From assembly GCF_018614775.1 (NCBI RefSeq), contig NZ_JAGGOF010000010.1, forward strand, positions 1 through 64,000: a DNA stretch of 64,000 bases, in the 5' to 3' direction. Both the position numbers and the translations under genes were made by a program. Positions 8,647 to 15,576 of this stretch are shown here, piece by piece. The stretch is from Pseudomonas fluorescens. Its GTDB lineage: Bacteria > Pseudomonadota > Gammaproteobacteria > Pseudomonadales > Pseudomonadaceae. Numbering within the stretch: the stretch's first letter is position 1; each line of letters begins with the position of its first letter. A model generated the notes under the pieces. The model was not told where the DNA came from. It made no database searches and saw only the letters and a program-made list of their open reading frames with translations.

Positions 8647-9816
8647 TCAGGCGACCGATCTGGTACTCGATCGGTCCACGCCGATCTTTATCAGGATGCT
8701 CAGTAGGGCCAGTGCCGCGAAGAGGATGCTGCTCCACATCAGGCTGTGGGTGCCCAGGTGCGTGATAAACCAACCTGCCAGTATCGTGCCCAGCGTGATG
8801 CCCAGGTTGGAGAACGATATATACAGGCTGTTGGCGAACTCGGGAGCGTCCTGTGCCTCACGCATCAGCCAGGTCTGGCTGACCACCAGACCGGCGGAGT
8901 GCAATAACCCCCACAACACGACTAGGCCGACCATCAAAGGCAACGAGAAACCCAATCCGTATACCAGCAGATAGACGCCGATATACAACAGCGGATAGAA
9001 GACGACAGTACGGACAATATTTTTCTGCAGCAGTCTGCTGAAGATGAAGTTACCGATGATCCCGAAGACACCAAACAACATCAGCATGGCACTGATCCAG
9101 TTGCCATCCATGTGGCTGATGTCCCGCAGGTATTCCGCAATAAAGCTATAGGCTGAAAACATTGCGGCGAATACAAAGACCACCGTAGCAATCGTCAACC
9201 ACAACTTACCTCTGCGCAAAATGGCGAGTTGCTTACCCAGGGATACTTTCCCGGTAGTGGGCATGGAAGGCATCAGGAAGCCAATGGCGACAAATGCCAG
9301 GCCGCTGGCCCAGGCGCCGAAGAGAAAGGCCGCCGGCAGCGAAAAGTGGTCGGCGATGAATGCACTCAAGGGCACGCCAAGCACCAGCCCAACCGCGACG
9401 CCGGCAAAAACCTTGGCCGTCGCCCCGGGACGATTTTCGGGAGCAACGGAATTGGCCGCCACCACCAGGGTCACGGCGAAGAACGGCGCATGCACCAGCG
9501 CCGGCAAGATGCGGAACCACATCATTGTGCTGTAATTGTCCGCATAGGCGCTCACGATGTTGGTGATGACAAATAACAGCATGATGCCGAGCAGGATATG
9601 TTTTTTATTCCACCTCGACATCAGCAGGGTTGTGAAAGGGCCCGTCACTGCAACGACAATGGCGTAGGCACTGACAAGCAGTCCGACTTCGGCAGCGCTG
9701 AAACCGCGTTGACTGACCAGTTGTAGAAGCAAACCGATGATGCCGAGCTCGGTAGTGATGATAGCGAAGACAGCGAGCGCCAAGGCCCACAATAGTGAGG
9801 AGTTATATTTCGTCAT
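8647..9816 (-). CDS. MFS transporter (DHA1 / AraJ-YdhP-like efflux type)
   Basis: A 389-residue major-facilitator protein with twelve predicted membrane helices and almost no N-terminal tail. The helix 2-3 loop carries MSRWNKKHIL, the degenerate form of the MFS motif A, and GPENRPGATAKVF-like sequence follows helix 4. It most resembles the drug/sugar efflux subgroup related to AraJ and YdhP; the substrate cannot be read. The divergent LysR gene 152 bp away is probably its regulator. Base composition of this gene is visibly more AT-rich than its neighbours, so the MFS-LysR pair may be a later insertion. Confidence 0.82.
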   Translation of the reverse strand: MTKYNSSLLWALALAVFAIITTELGIIGLLLQLVSQRGFSAAEVGLLVSAYAIVVAVTGPFTTLLMSRWNKKHILLGIMLLFVITNIVSAYADNYSTMMWFRILPALVHAPFFAVTLVVAANSVAPENRPGATAKVFAGVAVGLVLGVPLSAFIADHFSLPAAFLFGAWASGLAFVAIGFLMPSMPTTGKVSLGKQLAILRRGKLWLTIATVVFVFAAMFSAYSFIAEYLRDISHMDGNWISAMLMLFGVFGIIGNFIFSRLLQKNIVRTVVFYPLLYIGVYLLVYGLGFSLPLMVGLVVLWGLLHSAGLVVSQTWLMREAQDAPEFANSLYISFSNLGITLGTILAGWFITHLGTHSLMWSSILFAALALLSILIKIGVDRSSTRSVA

Positions 9817-9968
9817 GGGAGTTCGTCTCTCGTGAAGCGTATTTAGCCTGCGAAAACTTCATATACCCGCGAGGGCAGTGAATGTTGCCGGCGAGTCTAA
9901 TTGCTTCCTGTCAATTGATTAAGTAGGCTGAATTTCAATCTTTAAGTCCCGTGAGGAATCAATTGGGC

Positions 9969-10910
9969 ATGATCAACCCTCCATTCACCGAGGTGAGGAA
10001 TTTCGTCGCCATCGCTCGGGCCGGCAGCTTCACCTCCGCAGGGCTGGCGCTGGGAATGACCGGGTCAGCCTTGAGCAAGAGCGTCATGCGGCTTGAAGCG
10101 CGGCTGGGGGTCAAACTGCTGCACCGCACCACCCGCAAGGTCAGCCTGACCCATGAGGGGGATGTCTATCTCGCCAGTTGCCAGCACGCGCTGGCCATTC
10201 TTGAAGAGGCCGAAACCAATTTACTGACCGGGCAACAGATCCCCAGCGGTCGAGTGCGTATCGACATGCCGGTGGCATTCGGACGCCGCTATGTACTGCC
10301 TGTGTTGATCGAGCTTGCCGCCCGTCACGAGCGACTGGACCTGTCGGTGAGTTTCAGCGAGCGCAAGGTCAACCTGGTGGCTGATGATATTGACCTGGCG
10401 GTGCGTATCGGTGCACTTGAGGAGGATGCCGATCTGGTCGCACGTAGGCTCGGCGAGCAGCGCCTGGTCATTTGTGGTGCGCCATCCTATATCGTCAAGC
10501 ATGGGATGCCGCTGACAAGGGAAGATCTTCAGCAACATGATTGCATCATCAGTTGGCGCCGGGGCCAGCGTCATGCATGGTTGCTCGGAAGCGAAAATGG
10601 AGAGTGCGAGCTTTATGACATCCCGGTGCGTCACGAAATAGCGGATGGCGAGGCGCTACTGGCCGCTGCTCTGGCCGGCGGTGGCCTGGTCCAGATTCCG
10701 ACGTGGTTGGCTGAAGAGCATCTACGCGCAGGTACGCTGGTTCCTGTGCTCAGCGAGCTGTCAGGCGGAGAAATGCCGATTCACATCATCTGGACGAAGA
10801 CCAGTTACCTTCAGCCAAAACTGCGGGTGGTGGTTGATGAACTGTTACTCGTCGCGCAGGTGGCTGGTAGTGGTTTTCGGGCTATAGCACCGGTCGCAAC
10901 ACTCCCATGA
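9969..10910 (+). CDS. LysR-family transcriptional regulator
   Basis: A 313-residue LysR regulator with helix-turn-helix at about residues 14-38 (AIARAGSFTSAGLALGMTGSALSKS) and a C-terminal effector domain of the CrgA/DsdC-like group (motif FSERKVNLVADDIDLAVRIG). The preceding in-frame GTG at 9951 overlaps a GTGAGG that serves better as the ribosome site of ATG 9969. Divergent transcription with the MFS gene suggests that it controls that transporter. The 152-bp gap contains TCAATTGA and an ATTGA/TCAAT dyad as operator candidates. Inducer unknown. Confidence 0.85.
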   Translation: MINPPFTEVRNFVAIARAGSFTSAGLALGMTGSALSKSVMRLEARLGVKLLHRTTRKVSLTHEGDVYLASCQHALAILEEAETNLLTGQQIPSGRVRIDMPVAFGRRYVLPVLIELAARHERLDLSVSFSERKVNLVADDIDLAVRIGALEEDADLVARRLGEQRLVICGAPSYIVKHGMPLTREDLQQHDCIISWRRGQRHAWLLGSENGECELYDIPVRHEIADGEALLAAALAGGGLVQIPTWLAEEHLRAGTLVPVLSELSGGEMPIHIIWTKTSYLQPKLRVVVDELLLVAQVAGSGFRAIAPVATLP

Positions 10911-10970
10911 CTGCTGGCTAGCGGCCAAATCCCCTCTGGACGCGCTCAATATTCAGGAGCAGCGCCGGAT

Positions 10971-11064
10971 CCTGTGGGAGCCGAGCTTGCTTGCGATGGC
11001 GGTGTATCAGTCACAATAATGTTGGCTGACAGTCCGCCATCGCGAGCAGGCTCGCTCCCACAGG
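10971..11064. repeat. REPIN (inverted pair of REP sequences)
   Basis: Doublet between the convergent LysR and mutarotase genes. The left arm has drifted (GGGAGCCGAGCTTGCTTGCG, with one inserted base) while the right arm is intact. This placement suggests a bidirectional transcript end. Confidence 0.88.
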
Positions 11065-11078
11065 TTTTTCCGTGTGGC

Positions 11079-11978
11079 TTAGAGCGGCTTGCTAGCGATG
11101 CTCACCCCGAGGGTATGGCTGGCGTCGGGCACCAGCGTCACCACGTCATCCATCACATTCGCCGTCTCAATGCACAGCATGCGCTGCCAGCCATCGTCGG
11201 CCATGTCGCTGAAGGCCTTGGCGCGTTCGGTCCAGGGGTTCCAGATCACCGCCGAGCGTGAACCACGGCTGGTCAGCTCGATCCGGCGTTGCCAATGGGC
11301 ATCGACGATGCTCAGTGTCGGCGGGGTGTTGAGGTAGATGCGGTCGGTCTCGCCGGCAAAGTGCAGGTCGCCGGCCTGGGTGACGGTTTTCCAGTCGTCC
11401 AGGGTTTCGATATAACTCAAGCCATCGAGCCCTTCGACGTGCACGTTGCGCACATCGCTCACGGCGAAATAACTGTGCAGTGCCTGGCTGAGGCAGACGG
11501 TTTCGCTGCCCCGGTTGTGGCTGGTCAGGCTGATGTGCAACTGCTCGTCCAGGACGAGGGTCAGCGTCAGGTCCACCTGATGAGGCCAGCCCGAGAGGCC
11601 GTTCTCGGGGTAGGGCAGCACGAATTCGACCTTGAGGCTGTCGCCCTCGGTTTCGATGCCCTTCAATTCCCAATCCATCGCTCGCACCAGGCCATGGGCC
11701 GTGGCCGGGTCGTTGCTCACGCGCATGGCCTGCACGCTGTCGGGGTTGCGCGTCAGGTTGCCGAACCACGGCCAGCACACCGGCACGCCGGCGCGGATGC
11801 TCTTGCCGGCCTTGAACGTCGCCTGGTCGTTGAGCCAGATCAGCGGCGGCTGGCCGTCCACTTGATAGCTGAGCACATGCGCGCCTTGCTGGGCCACCAG
11901 CAACTCGGCCTGACCGTGGCGAATGCGCCAAGCGTTCAGTTCATCCAGTTTGACGGCTTCGAGGTTGGGCGTAGGCAT
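11079..11978 (-). CDS. D-hexose-6-phosphate mutarotase (YeaD-like aldose epimerase)
   Basis: Galactose-mutarotase-like fold enzyme, 299 residues, expected to interconvert the alpha and beta anomers of hexose 6-phosphates. Visible signatures are RAGVPVCWPWFG (about 70-81), the catalytic-type His in ATAHGLVRAMDW (about 100-111), LSQALHSYFAVSD, and the Glu of CIETANVMDDVV near the C-terminus. ATG 11978 (MPTPNLEAVKLDE) is preferred over one 24 bp upstream, with GCGAGA in front. It lies next to a thioesterase on the same strand without obvious functional linkage. Confidence 0.88.
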   Translation of the reverse strand: MPTPNLEAVKLDELNAWRIRHGQAELLVAQQGAHVLSYQVDGQPPLIWLNDQATFKAGKSIRAGVPVCWPWFGNLTRNPDSVQAMRVSNDPATAHGLVRAMDWELKGIETEGDSLKVEFVLPYPENGLSGWPHQVDLTLTLVLDEQLHISLTSHNRGSETVCLSQALHSYFAVSDVRNVHVEGLDGLSYIETLDDWKTVTQAGDLHFAGETDRIYLNTPPTLSIVDAHWQRRIELTSRGSRSAVIWNPWTERAKAFSDMADDGWQRMLCIETANVMDDVVTLVPDASHTLGVSIASKPL

Positions 11979-12020
11979 GTGGCAAATCTCGCTCTGGAAC
12001 ACGGGCTACGATGGACCGCA

Positions 12021-12048
12021 AAAAAGCCGCCGCGTTTAACGGGCGCGG
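12021..12048 (-). terminator. Intrinsic terminator overlapping the thioesterase stop
   Basis: On the minus strand a GC-rich stem (CCGCG / CGCGG, extended through a one-base bulge by GCC/GGC) encloses the thioesterase stop codon and is followed by CTTTTTTG. A terminator merged with the end of the coding sequence is compact but plausible. Confidence 0.55.
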
Positions 12049-12440
12049 GGCGGAACCGAGCGGGTGCGACCACTGCCGTCGATGGCGACGAAGACAAAGA
12101 CCGCCTCGGTCACCTTGCGCCACTCACTGGACAGCGGATCGTCGCTCCAGACCTCGACCATCATCTGGATCGAGCTGCGGCCGATTTCCAGTGCCTGGGT
12201 ATAGAACGACAACTGCGCGCCCACGGCCACCGGCACCAGGAACGCCATGCGATCGATTGCCACGGTCGCCACGCGGCCGCCCGCGACCTTGCTGGCCATG
12301 GCGGTGCCGGCCAGGTCCATCTGGGACACCAGCCAGCCGCCGAAAATATCGCCAAAGCCGTTGGTCTCGCGCGGGAGCGCGGTGATTTGCAGGGCCAGGT
12401 CGCCTTGCGGAATTGGATCTTCCTGTTCGAGCTCTATCAT
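12036..12440 (-). CDS. yciA: Acyl-CoA thioesterase, YciA type
   Basis: A hot-dog fold thioesterase of 134 residues that hydrolyses acyl-CoA to free acid and CoA. It aligns by eye with E. coli YciA: PQGDLALQ at 11-18, then the catalytic region TNGFGDIFGGWLVSQMD (about 26-42) containing N27 and D31, followed by GGRVATVAIDRMAFLVPVAVG. ATG 12440 has AGAGG upstream. It probably acts as a homo-oligomer in the cytoplasm to limit acyl-CoA accumulation or free CoA; the chain-length preference is not deducible. Confidence 0.92.
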   Translation of the reverse strand: MIELEQEDPIPQGDLALQITALPRETNGFGDIFGGWLVSQMDLAGTAMASKVAGGRVATVAIDRMAFLVPVAVGAQLSFYTQALEIGRSSIQMMVEVWSDDPLSSEWRKVTEAVFVFVAIDGSGRTRSVPPRAR

Positions 12441-12818
12441 GCCGGGGGTGCCTCTGACCCGTAACGCTGTCTGATGCTTCAGGTGAATAGCCGTCTTCGT
12501 AAAAAACGATTCAGCCCGAAGAGGCCACGTTCATCACTTTTTCGTAAAGGCGTGCCAAAGGGATACTCTGCGAAACCGGCTGGCTCGGTCTGGTCCTACG
12601 CCACCAACGACGTTTTCGCACAGCAACCCCTTACAGAGTGTTGCAGGTTGCGAGTATATCGGGCGATAGGCGTCGAGACGACCACCCGGTTCTGTTTTCG
12701 ACTCTCAATTGCGCGCTTCTATGTGTTTTTTCGAACAATTTGCTATGGTGCCGAACCTGCCCAGGCCCCAACCCGTACCGTCAGGGCGGCAGAATTGACT
12801 ATAAGAGAAGCCCTTGCC
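12441..12818. other. Intergenic stretch with candidate MHS-transporter promoter
   Basis: 378 bp between the divergent thioesterase and MHS symporter genes. An extended -10 (TGCTATGGT, 12741-12749) lies 70 bp before the symporter start; the -35 is weak. The frame of the symporter stays open back to 12474, but this part is arginine/serine-rich without any family character and has no ribosome site, so it is treated as untranslated. Confidence 0.6.
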
Positions 12819-14117
12819 ATGACCACTGCGCCTTCGAGCACGGCGACGCCCGCACAACCCGCACGTCCATTGACCCGCAACGATTACAAGACCCTGTCGC
12901 TGTCCGCCTTGGGGGGGGCGTTGGAGTTCTACGATTTCATCATCTTCGTGTTCTTCGCCACCGTGGTCGGCAAATTGTTCTTCCCGGCCGAGATGCCCGA
13001 GTGGCTGCGCATGATGCAGACCTTCGGCATTTTTGCCGCCGGCTATCTGGCCCGGCCACTGGGCGGGATCGTCATGGCCCACTTCGGCGACCTGCTGGGG
13101 CGCAAGAAGATGTTCACCCTGAGCATCTTCATGATGGCTATGCCGACCCTGATCATGGGCCTGCTGCCGACCTACGCGCAGATCGGCATGTGGGCGCCAA
13201 TCCTGCTGCTATTGATGCGGGTGATCCAGGGCGCGGCCATTGGCGGTGAAGTGCCGGGGGCCTGGGTATTCGTTTCCGAGCACGTTCCTGCGCGCCATAT
13301 CGGCTATGCCTGCGGCACGCTCACGTCCGGCCTGACGGCGGGGATCCTGCTGGGTTCGCTGGTGGCTACCGCGATCAATAGTCTCTACACACCGGTGGAA
13401 GTGGCGGATTACGCCTGGCGGATTCCCTTCCTGCTGGGTGGCATATTCGGCCTGTTTTCGGTGTACCTGCGCCGCTGGCTCCATGAAACCCCGGTGTTCG
13501 CCGAGCTGCAGCTGCGCAAGGCCCTGGCCGAGGAAGTGCCGTTGCGCGCGGTGCTGCGAGATCATCGCGGCGCCATCGCCATTTCGATGCTGCTGACCTG
13601 GTTGCTGTCCGCCGCCATCGTCGTGCTGATCCTGATGACCCCGACGGTGTTGCAAACGGTCTACCACTTCGCGCCGACCACCGCGTTGCAATCCAATAGC
13701 GTGGCGATCGTGCTGCTGAGCATCGGCTGCATCCTGGCCGGCGCTCTGGCAGACCGCTTCGGCGCGGGCCGGGTCTTCGTGTTCGGCTGTGCCGCGTTGC
13801 TGGTCAGCTCCTGGACCTTCTACCACAGCCTCGCCGAGCACCCCGACTGGCTGTTCCCGATGTACGCCATCACCGGCCTGCTGGTGGGCACCATCGGCGC
13901 GGTCCCCTACGTCATGGTCAAGGCCTTCCCGCCCGTGGTGCGCTTCAGCGGCTTGTCGTTTTCCTACAACGTGGCCTACGCCATTTTCGGTGGACTGACA
14001 CCGATGATCGTCAGCCTGCTGCTCAAGGAAAACCCTATGGGGCCGGCTTATTATGTGGCGGTGCTGTGTGGGCTCGGGATGGTGGTGGGGGGGTATCTCT
14101 GGAAGAAAGGGCGCTAG
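12819..14117 (+). CDS. MFS transporter, metabolite:H+ symporter (MHS) family
   Basis: A 432-residue transporter with twelve predicted helices. GGALEFYDFIIFVFFATV in helix 1, RPLGGIVMAHFGDLLGRKKMF in the helix 2-3 loop (motif A) and RVIQGAAIGGEVPGAWVFVSEH in helix 4 are typical of the MHS group that carries citrate, proline/betaine, shikimate or alpha-ketoglutarate with protons. The N-terminal 25 residues are a Thr/Ala/Pro-rich cytoplasmic tail. Start ATG 12819 follows AAGAGAAG. Substrate not determinable. Confidence 0.88.
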   Translation: MTTAPSSTATPAQPARPLTRNDYKTLSLSALGGALEFYDFIIFVFFATVVGKLFFPAEMPEWLRMMQTFGIFAAGYLARPLGGIVMAHFGDLLGRKKMFTLSIFMMAMPTLIMGLLPTYAQIGMWAPILLLLMRVIQGAAIGGEVPGAWVFVSEHVPARHIGYACGTLTSGLTAGILLGSLVATAINSLYTPVEVADYAWRIPFLLGGIFGLFSVYLRRWLHETPVFAELQLRKALAEEVPLRAVLRDHRGAIAISMLLTWLLSAAIVVLILMTPTVLQTVYHFAPTTALQSNSVAIVLLSIGCILAGALADRFGAGRVFVFGCAALLVSSWTFYHSLAEHPDWLFPMYAITGLLVGTIGAVPYVMVKAFPPVVRFSGLSFSYNVAYAIFGGLTPMIVSLLLKENPMGPAYYVAVLCGLGMVVGGYLWKKGR

Positions 14118-14147
14118 GCCGACGTCTTTGTATTGATCATTCCGGCC

Positions 14148-14228
14148 TCATCGCGAGCAGGCTCGCTCCCACAGGTTTTTTGCGGTGAATGCAAATCTGT
14201 GTGGGAGCGAGCTTGCTCGCGATAGGGG
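14148..14228. repeat. REP pair in reversed (tail-to-tail) arrangement
   Basis: The same REP unit occurs twice, but in the opposite order to the usual doublet: CATCGCGAGCAGGCTCGCTC first, then GTGGGAGCGAGCTTGCTCGC 20-25 bp later. The right-hand copy has a C-to-T change. It follows the MHS gene and precedes the pstS promoter. Confidence 0.88.
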
Positions 14229-14262
14229 CTGCGCGAATCATCTTGTAAAACTCCATGCTGGC

Positions 14263-14296
14263 CTTTCATCCAATTGTCATATTTCAGCCATAGAGT
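14263..14296 (+). promoter_or_regulatory. PhoB-dependent promoter of pstS (Pho box)
   Basis: Direct half-sites CTTTCAT (14263-14269) and TTGTCAT (14274-14280) are 11 bp apart, as in the CTGTCAT-N4-CTGTCAT consensus. A -10 candidate TAGAGT (14291-14296) lies exactly 10 bp downstream. This is the standard geometry of a PhoB-activated promoter in which the Pho box replaces the -35. The leader to the pstS ATG is about 55 nt. Confidence 0.88.
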
Positions 14297-14356
14297 GTTC
14301 ACACGGCTTACCGATACTTGGCCGACTTAACACACCCTATCTGCTAGGAGTAAGGC

Positions 14357-15355
14357 ATGAAACTGAAGCGTTTGATGGCGGCAATGACCTTTGTCGCCGC
14401 TGGCGTTGCGACTGCCAACGCGGTTGCCGCTGTTGACCCTGCGATCCCGAGCTACACCAAGACCACTGGTGTATCGGGCAACCTGTCCAGCGTCGGCTCC
14501 GATACCCTGGCCAACCTGATGACCTTGTGGGCCGAGAACTACAAGAAAGAATACCCGAACGTAAACATCCAGATTCAGGCCGCCGGTTCTTCCACCGCGC
14601 CGCCCGCACTCACCGAAGGCACCTCCAACCTGGGCCCGATGAGCCGCAAGATGAAGGACAACGAGCTGCAGGCCTTCGAGCAGAAGTACGGCTACAAGCC
14701 AACCGCTATCCCGGTTGCCGTGGACGCCCTGGCGGTATTCGTGCACAAGGACAACCCGATCCAGCACCTGACCATGGAACAGGTCGATGCGATCTTCTCG
14801 TCCACCCGTCTGTGTGGCGGTAAAGCCGACGTCAAGACCTGGGGTGACCTGGGCGTGACCGGCGACCTGGCCAACAAGCCAGTGCAACTGTTCGGTCGTA
14901 ACTCGGTATCTGGCACCTACGGCTATTTCAAGGAAGAAGCCCTGTGCAAAGGCGACTACAAGGCCAACGTCAACGAGCAACCTGGCTCGGCTTCGGTCGT
15001 GCAGTCGATCAGCTCTTCGCTGAACGGCATCGGTTACTCGGGCATCGGCTACAAGACCGCCAGCGTGAAGACCGTGGCCCTGGCCAAGAAAGGCAGCACT
15101 GAGTTCATCGAAGACAGCGAAGAAAACGCCCTGAACGGCAAATACCCGTTGTCGCGCTTCCTCTACGTGTACGTCAACAAGGCGCCGAACAAGCCTCTGG
15201 CCCCGCTGGAAGCCGAGTTCGTGAAGCTGGTCCTGTCCAAGCAAGGCCAGGAAGTCGTGGTCAAGGACGGCTACATCCCACTGCCAGCCAAGGTAGCCGC
15301 CAAGGCCCTGGCTGACCTGGGTCTGTCGGAAGGCGGCAGCGTCGCCAAGCAGTAA
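14357..15355 (+). CDS. pstS: Periplasmic phosphate-binding protein PstS
   Basis: Captures inorganic phosphate in the periplasm for the PstCAB ABC importer. The 332-residue precursor has a signal peptide ending around [10 protein letters not shown] (residue 25). The mature protein carries phosphate-ligand motifs [10 protein letters not shown] (about 46-55), [17 protein letters not shown] and [17 protein letters not shown] 14357 is preceded by a CTAGGAGTAAGGC site. It is transcribed from its own Pho box and separated from pstC by a hairpin, a REPIN and a second Pho box, so it can be made in excess over the membrane components. Confidence 0.95.
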   Translation: MKLKRLMAAMTFVAAGVATANAVAAVDPAIPSYTKTTGVSGNLSSVGSDTLANLMTLWAENYKKEYPNVNIQIQAAGSSTAPPALTEGTSNLGPMSRKMKDNELQAFEQKYGYKPTAIPVAVDALAVFVHKDNPIQHLTMEQVDAIFSSTRLCGGKADVKTWGDLGVTGDLANKPVQLFGRNSVSGTYGYFKEEALCKGDYKANVNEQPGSASVVQSISSSLNGIGYSGIGYKTASVKTVALAKKGSTEFIEDSEENALNGKYPLSRFLYVYVNKAPNKPLAPLEAEFVKLVLSKQGQEVVVKDGYIPLPAKVAAKALADLGLSEGGSVAKQ

Positions 15356-15364
15356 GACCTGAGT

Positions 15365-15381
15365 CCGGGCCAAATGCCCGG
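15365..15381 (+). terminator. Short hairpin after pstS
   Basis: CCGGGC-CAAAT-GCCCGG lies 9 bp after the pstS stop with no U-run. Together with the adjacent REPIN it may protect the pstS mRNA 3' end and lower read-through into pstC. Confidence 0.45.
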
Positions 15382-15386
15382 CCTCA

Positions 15387-15478
15387 TGTGGGAGCGGGCT
15401 TGCTCGCGAAAGCGGTTGATCAGTCGACATCCATGTCGAATGTGCTGGCCCCTTCGCGAGCAAGCCCGCTCCCACAGA
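15387..15478. repeat. REPIN between pstS and pstC
   Basis: Doublet with the variant arm GTGGGAGCGGGCTTGCTCGC and its inverted copy GCGAGCAAGCCCGCTCCCAC. The two arms carry compensating changes relative to other copies (GGG/CCC), which is consistent with selection on pairing between arms or a distinct REP subgroup. Confidence 0.9.
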
Positions 15479-15536
15479 CACGAATTTTCTGTCCGCTGCC
15501 AGCTTCCACGGGCGGCGGATTTGTTGCGTCACTGCA

Positions 15537-15570
15537 TTGTCATCTTTCTGTCATACAGGATCGCTAGGGT
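15537..15570 (+). promoter_or_regulatory. PhoB-dependent promoter of pstC (Pho box)
   Basis: Half-sites TTGTCAT (15537-15543) and CTGTCAT (15548-15554) are 11 bp apart, with TAGGGT (15565-15570) exactly 10 bp after the second, the same geometry as the pstS and phoB promoters. The predicted start of transcription (about 15577) coincides with the first in-frame ATG of pstC. Confidence 0.85.
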
Positions 15571-15576
15571 GTGCGC

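Noticed and set aside
12474..12818. N-terminal extension of the MHS transporter by 115 codons
   Set aside because: Extension is Arg/Ser-rich with no family similarity; ATG 12819 has a ribosome site and gives the usual MHS length; a candidate promoter lies inside the extension.
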